Source: CAVORD01 sp963698535
GTDB taxonomy: Bacteria; Bacteroidota; Bacteroidia; Bacteroidales; VadinHA17
Reading direction: 5' to 3'
DNA length: 64,000 nucleotides
Assembly: GCA_963698535.1 (NCBI GenBank)
Contig: CAVORD010000002.1
Coordinates: forward strand, 1-64,000
Shown here: positions 28,830-38,599 of the stretch, in pieces
Position numbering within the stretch: position 1 is the first letter of the stretch
Layout: every line of letters starts with the position of its first letter
The notes under the pieces: model-generated
Told to the model about the DNA's origin: nothing
What the model saw: only the letters and a program-made list of their open reading frames with translations
Databases searched by the model: none
Translations under genes and position numbers: made by a program

Positions 28830-29478
28830 CGATTATAAGGCCGTCGCGGATCTCAATGATCCTGTCTGACATTTCCGCCAGCGAGCGGTCGTGGGTAACA
28901 ATTAATATAGTCTGGCCGAAGGTGTCGCGGAGGTCGAAAAAGAGTTTGTGAAGCTCGTCCTTGTTCTTACTGTCGAGGTTACCTGACGGCTCATCGGCCA
29001 GAATAAGAGAGGGATTGTTGACCAGCGCCCTCGCTACGGCGACACGCTGCTGTTCGCCGCCGCTCAGCTCCGAGGGTTTATGGTCTTCTCTGTCGGCCAG
29101 CTTAAGAAAACCGAGTAATTCCCGGGCTCTCTTTTCTGATTCATCTCTGCCCTTACCTGCAATATAGGCGGGGATGCAAATATTTTCGAGTGCTGTGAAT
29201 TCAGGTAATAACTGATGGAACTGAAATACGAACCCAATATTGCTGTTCCGGAAAGAGGCCAGCTGTTTTCCCTTATATTTTGATATGTCCTGCTCTTCAT
29301 AGAATACCGATCCGGAATCTGCCCTGTCGAGGGTTCCGATTATCTGAAGCAGCGTTGTTTTGCCGGCCCCACTGGCTCCGACAATTGAAACTATCTCACT
29401 CTTTCCTATGGTCAGATCGATCCCTTTCAGAACCTTAAGCTCACCGTACGACTTCTTTATACCATCTACTCTGATCAT
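28813..29478 (-). CDS. lolD: lipoprotein-releasing ABC transporter ATPase
   Basis: A 221-residue ABC ATPase with Walker A GASGAGKTT, Q-loop FVFQFHQLLPEF, signature LSGGEQQRVAVARAL and Walker B LILADEPSGNLD. FVFQFHQLL-EFTALENI is characteristic of LolD/MacB-type ATPases. LolD powers release of lipoproteins from the inner membrane with LolCE, which are not encoded here. It could instead serve the FtsX-type permease at 35503-36870, which lacks an ATPase in its own operon. It is the third gene of the operon. Confidence 0.87.
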   Translation of the reverse strand: MIRVDGIKKSYGELKVLKGIDLTIGKSEIVSIVGASGAGKTTLLQIIGTLDRADSGSVFYEEQDISKYKGKQLASFRNSNIGFVFQFHQLLPEFTALENICIPAYIAGKGRDESEKRARELLGFLKLADREDHKPSELSGGEQQRVAVARALVNNPSLILADEPSGNLDSKNKDELHKLFFDLRDTFGQTILIVTHDRSLAEMSDRIIEIRDGLIIDDRSK

Positions 29479-29494
29479 TTTCTAAATATAGCTG

Positions 29495-30448
29495 TTAACT
29501 GAATACCAAATAAATATAGAGGCTATAGAATATCATCAGAGCCACACCTTTCCACCTCGACAATATTGACCCTTTCAGCGGAAGGGCCATCAGAAAGAGT
29601 ATCAAAGCGAATCCTATCATCCAGACCATATCGAAGGATACCATTGCGGGGTTTACTGTTATTGGTTTCACAGATGCTGTAATTCCAAGTATGCCAAGGG
29701 TATTGAAAATATTGGAGCCTATAATATTACCAAGCGATATCTCACTCTCCTTTCTGTAAGCGGCTATAACCGACGTGGCCAGTTCCGGCAGGCTTGTTCC
29801 GAAGGCCACCACTGACACCGATATAACCCTTTCACTTACATTCATACTCTCGGCGATCTTCGTTGCTCCGGCAATGAGGAAATTAGCTCCAAAGACAAGT
29901 CCTACCGAGGCAACAGCAATGATAAGGATACTGACGGCAACATGATATTTTGGTTTGACGATCTCATCCTTCTCTTTCTTCGACTGCCTTGAAGAAGATC
30001 GTAATGAGTACCATACAAAAAGAACAAGCAGGAAGGTGAATAACAAACCTTCCGGCCTGGTAATGGTATGTCCTCCAATTGAAGAAACGGCAATAAGAAG
30101 AAGGCTTACTGCCATCATGAATATCCAGTCGGAAAGCACTTTTCCGGTTTGGACCCTAAAGGGGAGGATCAGGATAGTCAAGGCCAGCACTAATCCTATA
30201 TTAGCAATATTACTCCCCACAACATTCCCTACAGAGATGTCGGGATGGCCTCCGAAAGCGGCCTCCATACTTACCACGAGTTCGGGAACTGATGTACCGA
30301 AGGATACAACAGTTATACCAACCACCATGGTTGAGATTTTGAAGTTTCCTGAGAGGGAAACAGCACCACGTACCAGAAACTCCCCGCACAGAAGAAGCAG
30401 TATCAAACCTGCGACAAGAGACAAAACCGGGGAGAAATCAGGTAGCAT
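29495..30448 (-). CDS. yrbG: calcium/sodium antiporter, CaCA family (YrbG-like)
   Basis: A 317-residue inner-membrane protein with about ten helices in two homologous halves. Each half has the alpha repeat that forms the ion path: SFGTSVPELVVSM with GNVVGSNIANIG in the first, and AFGTSLPELATSV with GNIIGSNIFNTLG in the second. The acidic residues of both repeats are in place. It exchanges Ca2+ or K+ for Na+ or H+ across the membrane. It is the second gene of the operon, 11 bases after tatA and 16 bases before lolD. Confidence 0.92.
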   Translation of the reverse strand: MLPDFSPVLSLVAGLILLLLCGEFLVRGAVSLSGNFKISTMVVGITVVSFGTSVPELVVSMEAAFGGHPDISVGNVVGSNIANIGLVLALTILILPFRVQTGKVLSDWIFMMAVSLLLIAVSSIGGHTITRPEGLLFTFLLVLFVWYSLRSSSRQSKKEKDEIVKPKYHVAVSILIIAVASVGLVFGANFLIAGATKIAESMNVSERVISVSVVAFGTSLPELATSVIAAYRKESEISLGNIIGSNIFNTLGILGITASVKPITVNPAMVSFDMVWMIGFALILFLMALPLKGSILSRWKGVALMIFYSLYIYLVFS

Positions 30449-30459
30449 ATAGGGGAGGG

Positions 30460-30714
30460 TTAATCAAGCAGATCTTTTGTCCCCTCGTTAATATCTTTTT
30501 TTACCGAGTCGGTAATATCATTAAGGTCCTTGCGGATATCAGCGGTGCTGTCTGTTATCTCCTTTTTGATCTCGTCGGTGGCTTTCTTAAATTCATTCAT
30601 ACCTTTTCCAAGGCCCCTTGCCAGTTCAGGGATCTTGTCGGCACCAAAAAGAAGTAGTGCCACAACCAGAACAATAAATATTTCCTGCCCGCTTATGAAT
30701 AGTAGTTCGCCCAT
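30460..30714 (-). CDS. tatA: twin-arginine translocase subunit TatA/TatE
   Basis: An 84-residue protein with the usual layout: one N-terminal membrane helix (IFIVLVVALLLFGADKIPE), the conserved FG and PELARGLGKG amphipathic helix, then a charged tail rich in Lys/Asp with heptad-like repeats. It forms the pore part of the Tat export system. tatC is not in the window. It is the first gene of the minus-strand operon that continues with yrbG. Confidence 0.92.
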   Translation of the reverse strand: MGELLFISGQEIFIVLVVALLLFGADKIPELARGLGKGMNEFKKATDEIKKEITDSTADIRKDLNDITDSVKKDINEGTKDLLD

Positions 30715-30783
30715 TTTATTTAAGGTTACAGCCTTACAAAGTTAATAAAGTTTGAGGAAAGTGCTATTGCAAATGATTTGAAT

Positions 30784-30813
30784 AAAAAAAAAGGCCGGGA
30801 TAGTCCCGGCCTT
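30784..30813 (-). terminator. intrinsic terminator of secDF
   Basis: AAGGCCGGGA (30791-30800) pairs with TCCCGGCCTT (30804-30813) around a three-base loop. On the minus strand a run of nine T closes it. It lies 19 bases past the secDF stop and separates secDF from tatA. Confidence 0.9.
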
Positions 30814-30831
30814 AATTTATTCAGATAGAAT

Positions 30832-33817
30832 TTATTTAGTTTTCACCTCTTCCTTTTCGATATCCTTACGCTTAAGTGTATCGTATACTATTGGAGCAGC
30901 AACATATATTGATGAATATGTACCCACTACAATACCGATCATAAGAGCAAAGGTAAATCCTCTGATAACCTCACCTCCCCAGATAAATATAGCCAGCAAT
31001 ACAACGAATGTAGTAGCAGCTGTATTTATTGTACGGGTAAGTGTACTGTTGATAGCAAGGTTTATGATCTCCTTGCGGCTCCTTTTGCGGTAAATACCAA
31101 TGAATTCCCTTATTCTGTCGTATACAACAACCGTGTCATTAATTGAGTATCCCACAATAGTAAGGATAGCTGCAATGAATGCCTGATCTATCTCCATTGA
31201 GAACGGGAAGAACCCATAACCGATCGAGAATATACCCAGTATAAAGAGTACGTCGTGCATAAGTGAGGCGACGGCTCCAAGACCGAATTGCCAGACTCTG
31301 AACCTTAATACTATATAAAGGAAGATAATAAGTAGCGACAGTGATATCGCCCAAACTGCCTTGATCTTAATGTCATCAGCAATGGTTGGTCCTACTGTTT
31401 CGGAGCTAACTCTGAAATCAGAAAGGAAAACCTCTTTATCTACATCGCCAACAAGTGGTTTGAGGCCTTCATAGAGAAGAGTTTCAACTTCATCATCCAT
31501 TCCTGCCTCTTCGATCTTATACTTGGTTGTTATTTTAACCTGATTATCATTACCGAAAGTAACAACCTGGGGTGCACTTCCATATGATGTTGCAAGCAGA
31601 GATCGCAACCTCAGTGGTGGATACAGGCTGTTCAAATCTTACAACATATGTACGACCACCGGTAAAGTCGATACCCTGGCTTAAGCCCCTGGTAAAGAGG
31701 GAACCGATACCTATTACGATAATAATCCCAGAGAGGACATAGAAGATCTTTCTTTTACCGATGAAGTCGAAATGACTATGCTGCAGGAAGTTCCTTGTTA
31801 AACCTGTATCGAAAGTAAGTGTGTAGTTTTTCTTAAGATACCACTCATAAATAAGGCGTGTTATGAAAATGGCACTGAACAGTGATGTAAGAATACCGAT
31901 TACCAGTGTTGTTGCAAAACCTTTGATAGGGCCTGTTCCGAATACATAAAGGACGATACCAGTAAGAAGAGTGGTAACGTTACCGTCGATGATAGCAGAA
32001 TAAGCGTTCTTATAACCATCGGCTACAGCAAGCTTAATTCCTTTTCCAGCCTTCAATTCCTCCCTGATACGCTCATAGATAAGTACGTTGGCATCGACCG
32101 ACATACCTATCGTAAGAACAATACCGGCAATACCGGGAAGAGTAAGTACTGCTCCCAGGGAAGCCAGCACACCTAATATAAAGAACATGTTGGCAAGCAA
32201 GGCAAAGTCGGCCACGAGACCTGCTCTGCGGCTGTAGTACAATACCATATAAACCAACACAAGAGAAAAGGCAATAAGGAATGAGTTAAGACCGGACGAG
32301 ATAGCCTCTTTACCAAGTGAAGGGCCCACTACTGTATCCTGAACAATACGGGCAGGAGCAGGCAGTTTACCTGATTTCAGGATATTAGAAAGGTCTTCAG
32401 CCTCTTCCAGGGTAAAATCGCCGCTGATCTCAGAGCTTCCACCTTTAATCTCGCCTGAAACACGGGGTGAGCTCCTGACATATCCGTCGAGGACAACTGC
32501 AAGGCATCTTCCGGTATTCTCACGGGTCATACGTGCCCATATTTTTGCACCCTCAGCGTTCATTGACATATCGACGTTTATCTCAGAGCCAGTTACTCCT
32601 GTGCCGGGGCGGGCGCTGGTTATAACGTCGCCATCGAGAGGGGCTCTGCCGTCGCGTGTGGTAACCTTTATGGCATGAAGCTCATAAAGCGTTCTCGTAT
32701 CATCATACTTGAAAGGACCGTGACTCCACATGAATCTGACATCACGTGGGAAAAGAGCCCTTACCTGATTCATTTTAAGATATCGGTTAACAGACGCAGT
32801 ATCTTTCCAGTTGGCAAATCCAATAATACTTCCGCCAACAGGCTGGCCCTCAGCGCTAACGTTAGGACGAAGCAGACCGAAGAGAGGATTTTGCTTTGTG
32901 AAATCTGCAAGACTTGCGGGCTCCTCTGTTGCCGTGGTATCGGCTTCAATCATATCAAGAAGAGTTGAACCGGCAGTAGTATCTTTTGTTGCTACGTTAG
33001 CCTCTGTCGGCTCTCCTGTATTAATATCAGTTGTAGCTGTATAGTTAATCTCGCGGAGCAGGTCGTTAGCCTGTGAAAGTGATCCTATTATCTCACCATT
33101 TTCGTAGGTCTCCCAGAACTCAAGGCTTGCGGTTCCCTGAAGGAGGTCTCTTACCCTTTGAGGATCTTTCACACCCGGTAGTTCCACTAATATTCTTCCT
33201 CTTGATTCAAGCTGAGATATATTAGGCTGAGTAACTCCGAATCTGTCGATCCTGCTTCTAAGAATATTAAAGGCATTATCGATAGCACTGCCTGTTTGAG
33301 TCTCCAGAACCTTCAGAACATCGGCATTTGATGTATTGAAGTTTATCTGATCTTTCAGTTCAATGGTACCGAAAATTGAAGCCAGTTTAGCATTAGGAGC
33401 AAGCTCTTCAAACGCTTTACCAAAAAGCTCAATAAAGTCGGCCTGGCTCTCCTTCTGTCTTTCCTTAGCCAGGGCAATAGCCTCGTTGAATGTTTTATCA
33501 GGATTATAATTGGAAAGGGCCCTGACGATATCCTCAACTGAAACCTCGAGAATAACGTTCATACCACCTTTAAGGTCAAGCCCAAGGTTAATCTCTTTTG
33601 TCTGGCACTCACGGAAAGTAAAACCAAGATAATTCCACTCCTCTTTTGAAAGGGAAGCGATGGAATCGAGATAGGCTGCTTCCTTCTTAAGGTTGCCCTG
33701 TGAGAATTCCTTGGCATCTTTTTTCACAAGGTAAGTAGCCCCTGTGAATGAGAGCTGGTAAACCGACACAAGTGCTAGTGTTACAGCCAGAAATAAAATC
33801 GCGCCTTTGTTCTGCAT
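30832..33817 (-). CDS. secDF: SecDF fused protein translocase subunit, frameshifted
   Basis: About 995 residues after bridging one break. The first part is SecD: an N-terminal helix, NLGLDLKGGMNVILEV, a long periplasmic domain, then membrane helices with IAGIVLTIGMSVDANVLIYERIREE. The second part is SecF: GIDFTGGRTYVVRF and IVGYSINDTVVVYDRIREF. The fusion is normal in Bacteroidota. The complex uses the proton gradient to pull exported proteins through SecYEG. Near 31601-31604 the frame breaks between STTEV and RSLLATSYG; removing one base joins them. It is a single gene with its own -7 box and terminator. Confidence 0.93.
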
Positions 33818-33873
33818 CTGTCTATTCTTTTGATATTGTTAACAACGTTTTATCACGCTCTTTACGTGAGCCG

Positions 33874-33881
33874 CAAAGATA
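33874..33881 (-). promoter_or_regulatory. putative -7 box of secDF
   Basis: On the minus strand TATCTTTG matches TAnnTTTG, 56 bases before the secDF start. The -33 region is only T-rich. Confidence 0.5.
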
Positions 33882-33962
33882 TTAAAATTTTTATTTAAAA
33901 AGAGAGGAAGAACCTCATTATGAGAGGCTGATTTATTACTGTCAATCTTAGCCTTATGCAAC

Positions 33963-33988
33963 AAAAAAGCCGGCGAGGAGCCGGCTTT
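33963..33988 (-). terminator. intrinsic terminator of the efflux operon
   Basis: AAAGCCGGC (33966-33974) pairs with GCCGGCTTT (33980-33988) around GAGGA. On the minus strand a T run follows. It lies 20 bases past the TolC-family gene. Confidence 0.88.
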
Positions 33989-34007
33989 GTATACTGTTGT
34001 TTATTAA

Positions 34008-35498
34008 CTACTTGATCAGCTTCTCGTAATCTGATTCGAGAGGTTTGTCATTGATAAAGTCATATAATGTTATACTTCTTATATTAAAGAAATATGTCCA
34101 ATAATCCTGTAATGATTGAATATATGCTCTTTTGTTCTGGTCTTTTTTAGTGTCGGCGTTATTCAATTCCAATACATCGATCCTGCCAATGAGGAATCTC
34201 TGTTTGGTAACTTCATACATTTTCTGAGCTACAGTGTCGGCTTTAGCTGCAATACGAACATTGTCGTCCTGCTGATTGAACTGCGCCACATCGAGAAGTA
34301 GGTTCTGTTCAAAGTCGATCATTGCCTGTTGTACCTGAACCTCAGCAAGCTCCTGTCCCGACTGTGCCATTTTATATCTGCCCCGTCCTAACCCCCAATC
34401 GAGTATTGGCATTGTGAATCCTATTCTCACCCTCTGCTGGTCGCTAGGGTCGCGGTATGAATCGGGGAGTAAAGGTGCCTGCTGCCTTAATCCGTACGAG
34501 GCTGTCAGGTTGGCGTTAAATCCTTTTTCACTTTTTGCCCGGGCTACCTCACTTCGTGCCTCCATTATCTGTCGCTGGAGTGTTATCATCTGAGGGCTGT
34601 TCTCCTGAGCAAGAGTAAGAACCTTATTGACCTCCACCTCCATTCCTGGAATTTCGTTTGGTATTAACAGCTCAAGTCTGACATTCTCGTTGTAACCAAG
34701 GAATGACCTTAATTTTAGTTCCCTGTCGCGAAGGTTTATGGAAGCGTTGTTTTTAGAAGTACCGGCATTAAGGAAGGTCAGCTCCATCTGAAGCAGCTCA
34801 TCCTCGGCGATGGTGCCCAGGTTATATCTCCCCTGTGCTATCCTGTAGAGAGTATCGGCATTACTGTAGTTCATGTCGGCGATCTCCATATTTATCTGGG
34901 CCAGAGCAAGGTTAAAAAAGTACTGAACAGCCATTAAGTGCACATTCTCAACAGCTTCCAGATAGGTTTTACGCGCCTCTTCGTACTTCAGGGGCTCTAT
35001 CCTTTTCTGCCACTTCAGGTTATTATATCTGAAGAGAGGCTGTGAGAAACCAATGCTTACCGGAGCAGTCACATATTGGGTAGACCCGTTTGTACCCAGA
35101 ACATCGAACCTGGTAAGATCGGACTGGACATAGAAGCTACCTCCTGTTAAACCAACGTTCTGCGACAATGCCATACTAAGCGCTGCGTTATTTGTATTCT
35201 TCTCCACATACGACTCCTGACCTGTCTGATAATCATATTCCTTTTCATAAATACGATTATAGTCGGGTAGTGTGCCTGAAAGCGTAAGTGCCGGACGGTA
35301 TTCAGCAATAAAAGTCCTGTATTGCCAGTAACTTGAACGAAACCTGTGTTTGGCAATAAGAGCATTTGGTGATTGTTCAGCAGCCAGCTTCAAAACCTGA
35401 TCAAAAGAGAGTTTCTGCGTATCCTGCGATTTGAGTTCTCCTCCTGCAAATGCTGCAAGAAGTAGAATAACAGCTATATAATGTAATTTATTCTTCAT
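34008..35498 (-). CDS. TolC family outer-membrane efflux protein
   Basis: About 496 residues from ATG 35498 (MKNKLHYIAVILLLAAFAGG, a signal peptide); ATG 35510 is an alternative that overlaps the previous stop. Two repeated halves with long heptad coiled coils and the typical outer-membrane strands (SMALSQNVGLTGGSF, VSIGFSQPLFRYNNLK, RIGFTMPILDWGLGRGR) fit the TolC trimer that forms a channel across the outer membrane and periplasm. It is the last gene of an operon with an HlyD-type adaptor and an FtsX-type permease, so it is probably the exit duct of that pump. Confidence 0.9.
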   Translation of the reverse strand: MKNKLHYIAVILLLAAFAGGELKSQDTQKLSFDQVLKLAAEQSPNALIAKHRFRSSYWQYRTFIAEYRPALTLSGTLPDYNRIYEKEYDYQTGQESYVEKNTNNAALSMALSQNVGLTGGSFYVQSDLTRFDVLGTNGSTQYVTAPVSIGFSQPLFRYNNLKWQKRIEPLKYEEARKTYLEAVENVHLMAVQYFFNLALAQINMEIADMNYSNADTLYRIAQGRYNLGTIAEDELLQMELTFLNAGTSKNNASINLRDRELKLRSFLGYNENVRLELLIPNEIPGMEVEVNKVLTLAQENSPQMITLQRQIMEARSEVARAKSEKGFNANLTASYGLRQQAPLLPDSYRDPSDQQRVRIGFTMPILDWGLGRGRYKMAQSGQELAEVQVQQAMIDFEQNLLLDVAQFNQQDDNVRIAAKADTVAQKMYEVTKQRFLIGRIDVLELNNADTKKDQNKRAYIQSLQDYWTYFFNIRSITLYDFINDKPLESDYEKLIK

Positions 35499-35502
35499 TA
35501 TT

Positions 35503-36870
35503 TTATTCATATCGAAGTGATTCAATAGGGTCTCTTTCTGAAGCTCTTTTTGCCGGTGAATATCCAAACACCACCCCTACGGCTGCTGACACGCCGAAAG
35601 CTACAATTACGGAAAAGGGTGTTACGATAGTAAGAATTCCTGCAAGCTCGGTTATTAACTTGGCAATTATCACACCAAGGAATACACCAATAAATCCACC
35701 AGACACACTTATAAGGATTGCCTCAGCGAGAAACTGAACGACTATATCCATCTTTTTGGCGCCTATAGCCATTCGTGTTCCAATCTCCTTTATCCTTTCC
35801 ATAACAGATGCAAACATTATATTCATAATGCCTATCCCTCCCACTACCAGCGATATACTGGCAATAGCACCAAGAACAATATTAAAGATATCCTTGGTTC
35901 TTTGCTGTTGTTTCAGGAGTAATTCAGGTACGGTAATTTCGAAATCCTTAACTCCCAGATGACGCCGAATCATCATACGGCTTAGAACTTCAGTTGTGGC
36001 ATCCAGTTGTTCTGTCTCCCGGACCTGCACAACTATCTTATCGAGCTGGTTATAGTTTGTTTCACCTGAACTGGTTGCATCTGAGCTTGACATAACAACG
36101 TGTCCCATTCTTCCTCCTCCTCCGAACATTTGCATGGAAGTAGCCTGAGTTGCAAGCTTGGTGTTCACCAGAGCTCTGTTTTGGTACCTCATTATCATTG
36201 TCTTTACAGGGATGTAGATATTATCATTATAAACATTTACACCTGTATCTTCAAAACCGGTCAGTTTCATGGTTGTCTTATCGAGCACCCCTATAACCTT
36301 AAGCCATATTCCATCGAACTTAATATACTGACCGATAGGGTCGATCTGACTAAAGAACTTGGCCCGGATGTTAGCTCCAATAATACAAACCTGTATCCCA
36401 TGCTCTTCCTGATAATCTTCGAAGAAGTTACCATAGGAGAGAGGCAGATTATACAATCCGAAATAGTCATTTGACACACCAACAAGTTTGGCTGAGTATT
36501 TCATACCATTCAGCATTACTGTGGAGTTGAAGCTTATTTCAGGACTGATCCGCTTTACTGAAGGGATAGTTGTTCTGATAGCTTCCATATCGAGCATGCT
36601 TAACCCACGGCTAAATTTATTCTGCTGCCTGTTACCCTCCTCCTCAGACTGTTCTTTATCCTGAATAATCGGTGAGATGAGAATATTGTTCACCCCCACC
36701 ATTTTTATCTGTTCCAGAATTTCCTGCTGAGCACCTTTACCAATTGCGAGCATACTTATCACCGCTGCTACACCAAAGATGATACCCAGAGCAGTAAGGA
36801 CCGATTTTAGCTTATTTGCTGTTATCGATTCGACAGCTATTACAATATCATGAAAATATCTTTTAAACAT
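35503..36870 (-). CDS. MacB-type ABC transporter permease
   Basis: A 455-residue FtsX-family permease. It has one N-terminal helix (LTALGIIFGVAAVISMLAIGKGAQQ, typical of MacB_PCD), a large periplasmic domain and three C-terminal helices (GAIASISLVVGGIGIMNIMF, EAILISVSGGFIGVFLGVI, SVIVAFGVSAAVGVVFGYSPA) ending in the conserved ERDPIESLRYE. MacB-type pumps do not carry substrate through the membrane but work mechanically on periplasmic substrates. The ATPase that MacB of other bacteria carries in the same chain is absent here and from the operon. It lies between the adaptor (40 bases upstream) and the TolC gene. Confidence 0.9.
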   Translation of the reverse strand: MFKRYFHDIVIAVESITANKLKSVLTALGIIFGVAAVISMLAIGKGAQQEILEQIKMVGVNNILISPIIQDKEQSEEEGNRQQNKFSRGLSMLDMEAIRTTIPSVKRISPEISFNSTVMLNGMKYSAKLVGVSNDYFGLYNLPLSYGNFFEDYQEEHGIQVCIIGANIRAKFFSQIDPIGQYIKFDGIWLKVIGVLDKTTMKLTGFEDTGVNVYNDNIYIPVKTMIMRYQNRALVNTKLATQATSMQMFGGGGRMGHVVMSSSDATSSGETNYNQLDKIVVQVRETEQLDATTEVLSRMMIRRHLGVKDFEITVPELLLKQQQRTKDIFNIVLGAIASISLVVGGIGIMNIMFASVMERIKEIGTRMAIGAKKMDIVVQFLAEAILISVSGGFIGVFLGVIIAKLITELAGILTIVTPFSVIVAFGVSAAVGVVFGYSPAKRASERDPIESLRYE

Positions 36871-36909
36871 AACATTTTGTTAATGTGTTTATTAACTGAC
36901 AGAATGCTG

Positions 36910-38442
36910 TCACTCAGGAGAGCCACCCTCTTTCTTAACGGTAGCTGCACCTGCGGGGTTATTGGCCCCCTGGTTGGTAGTTGTACCTGCTGGTCTCTGG
37001 CCCTGCTGACCTGAGCCCGGTGTGCGCTGTCCACCCTGTCCGGAGCCGCCCATCTGGCGCATTTTTTCGATCTGCTCAGGAGTAAGGTTCATATTCTGCA
37101 TTCCCTGCCTGTCTGTTCTTCCGACTGATCCTTCCTGCCTTCTTTTCTCCTCGTCTGATTTCTTCTTGGCAATCTTTTCCCTGATCACATCAATGAGTTC
37201 TTCACCAACAAGCTTATATCCTTCGGCATCAATGGGTGTATTCAGATAGAGTCTCTCTCCCGATTCCAGTCCCTGCTCAACAATAACTTCATTCTCATTA
37301 GATTCGCCCAATACAACTACTTGCCTTGTACCATCCTTTTTATAGACAAATGGTATGCTGTCGATGCCGGCATGAACTGATTCAAGAGGGATAAAGAGTA
37401 CATCCTTGAAAATTCCTGTTACCACCTTATTTGAGGTTGTCATAGAAGGTCTCATAATAGGATCGCTTTCATTAACACGGACAACTACTTCAAACACCTT
37501 TGCATCGGTGTTGGGAAGCTGCTCCCCGATATTGGCTACGCTCATTACTGCTCCTGTATATTTCTTCTCAGGGAATGCATCAATGCCCAGTCGTACCGGC
37601 TGTCCTATCTTGATCTTACTGATATCAATCTCATTTACATATGTTTTTGAGATCATGGAAGAGAGGTCAGGCAGCGTTGCAACGACCGGATCCCATGGGC
37701 TAATTGTTGATCCAACCTTTCTTTTTGCTCCGCCCCATTCCCTTTTATATATTACCATCCCCGGTGCCGGAGCCAGGATAACAAACTGGTCGAGAACGGC
37801 CTGCATCTCACTCACCTTTCTTTGCTGCTTATCTCTTGCCAGCTGGGCCTCCTTCACATCGGCCTTAGCCTGCTGTACCTTGAGTCCATAATTGCTTTTT
37901 GCCTGATCAAGCGCACGTGAGGTTTTATCGAGCTGTATCCTTGCCTGCCTTATTGTAGTAGGTGGTTCATATTTCGACTGCTCGAGTGTAACCTCTGCCT
38001 CCTCCATATTATATTCAAGGTTGACAAGATCATCTCTGAGGTTACCCAGATTGATGGTAGTGTCAAGTTTCTTCATGTTATAATCAGTCTCGAAACTCTC
38101 AAGCCTGTCAAGTTCATCCTTGAAGTTATTATCTGCCTCCGACCTGTCAAGTCGTGCTACATAATCGCCTTGCTTAACGACTGTCCCTTCAGCAACCAGG
38201 TCCTGGATTCTTATACCACCAAAACGAAGGTTTCTGCTCTGCAGTCCATCCGGTGCCTTTATATCGAGGGAGTTTTCAGCCTGAAGTTCTCCCGTGGTGG
38301 TCACCACAATTTCAAAATCTCCCTGTTTGACGTCAACATAAAGAATTGTCTTGTCTTCTTTACCGGAAGATCTGCTTATTACCATTAACACTATAAGGGC
38401 CACTACGGCCGCAACAGCGGTTATTAATACTGTTTTTTTCAT
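36910..38442 (-). CDS. HlyD/MacA-type periplasmic adaptor protein
   Basis: A 510-residue membrane-fusion protein with one N-terminal helix (residues about 5-25). It then has lipoyl-like half motifs, a long alpha-helical hairpin rich in coiled-coil heptads (about 100-230), the second lipoyl half (VILAPAPGMVIYKREW) and beta-barrel domains. It should bridge the inner-membrane permease and the TolC channel. The last ~70 residues form an odd low-complexity tail rich in Gly, Gln, Pro and Asn after MNLTPEQIEKMRQMGG; its role is unknown. It is the first gene of the efflux operon. Confidence 0.9.
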   Translation of the reverse strand: MKKTVLITAVAAVVALIVLMVISRSSGKEDKTILYVDVKQGDFEIVVTTTGELQAENSLDIKAPDGLQSRNLRFGGIRIQDLVAEGTVVKQGDYVARLDRSEADNNFKDELDRLESFETDYNMKKLDTTINLGNLRDDLVNLEYNMEEAEVTLEQSKYEPPTTIRQARIQLDKTSRALDQAKSNYGLKVQQAKADVKEAQLARDKQQRKVSEMQAVLDQFVILAPAPGMVIYKREWGGAKRKVGSTISPWDPVVATLPDLSSMISKTYVNEIDISKIKIGQPVRLGIDAFPEKKYTGAVMSVANIGEQLPNTDAKVFEVVVRVNESDPIMRPSMTTSNKVVTGIFKDVLFIPLESVHAGIDSIPFVYKKDGTRQVVVLGESNENEVIVEQGLESGERLYLNTPIDAEGYKLVGEELIDVIREKIAKKKSDEEKRRQEGSVGRTDRQGMQNMNLTPEQIEKMRQMGGSGQGGQRTPGSGQQGQRPAGTTTNQGANNPAGAATVKKEGGSPE

Positions 38443-38599
38443 TATCGAATGTTTACAAACTGATTATATTGCTGCGAAATTATTGAAATCATTTCTATTT
38501 AAGGAGTAATTAACAATCCTTAACTCAGTACTCCCTCTTTTCACTTTTAGACAACTATAAGTCCAAATTGATTCCCTTTGTTTTGAAATCTGTCTTATT

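Noticed and set aside
31550..33817. Programmed frameshifting in secDF
   Set aside because: No slippery heptamer with a downstream structure is visible at the break, and similar breaks occur in unrelated genes of the window.
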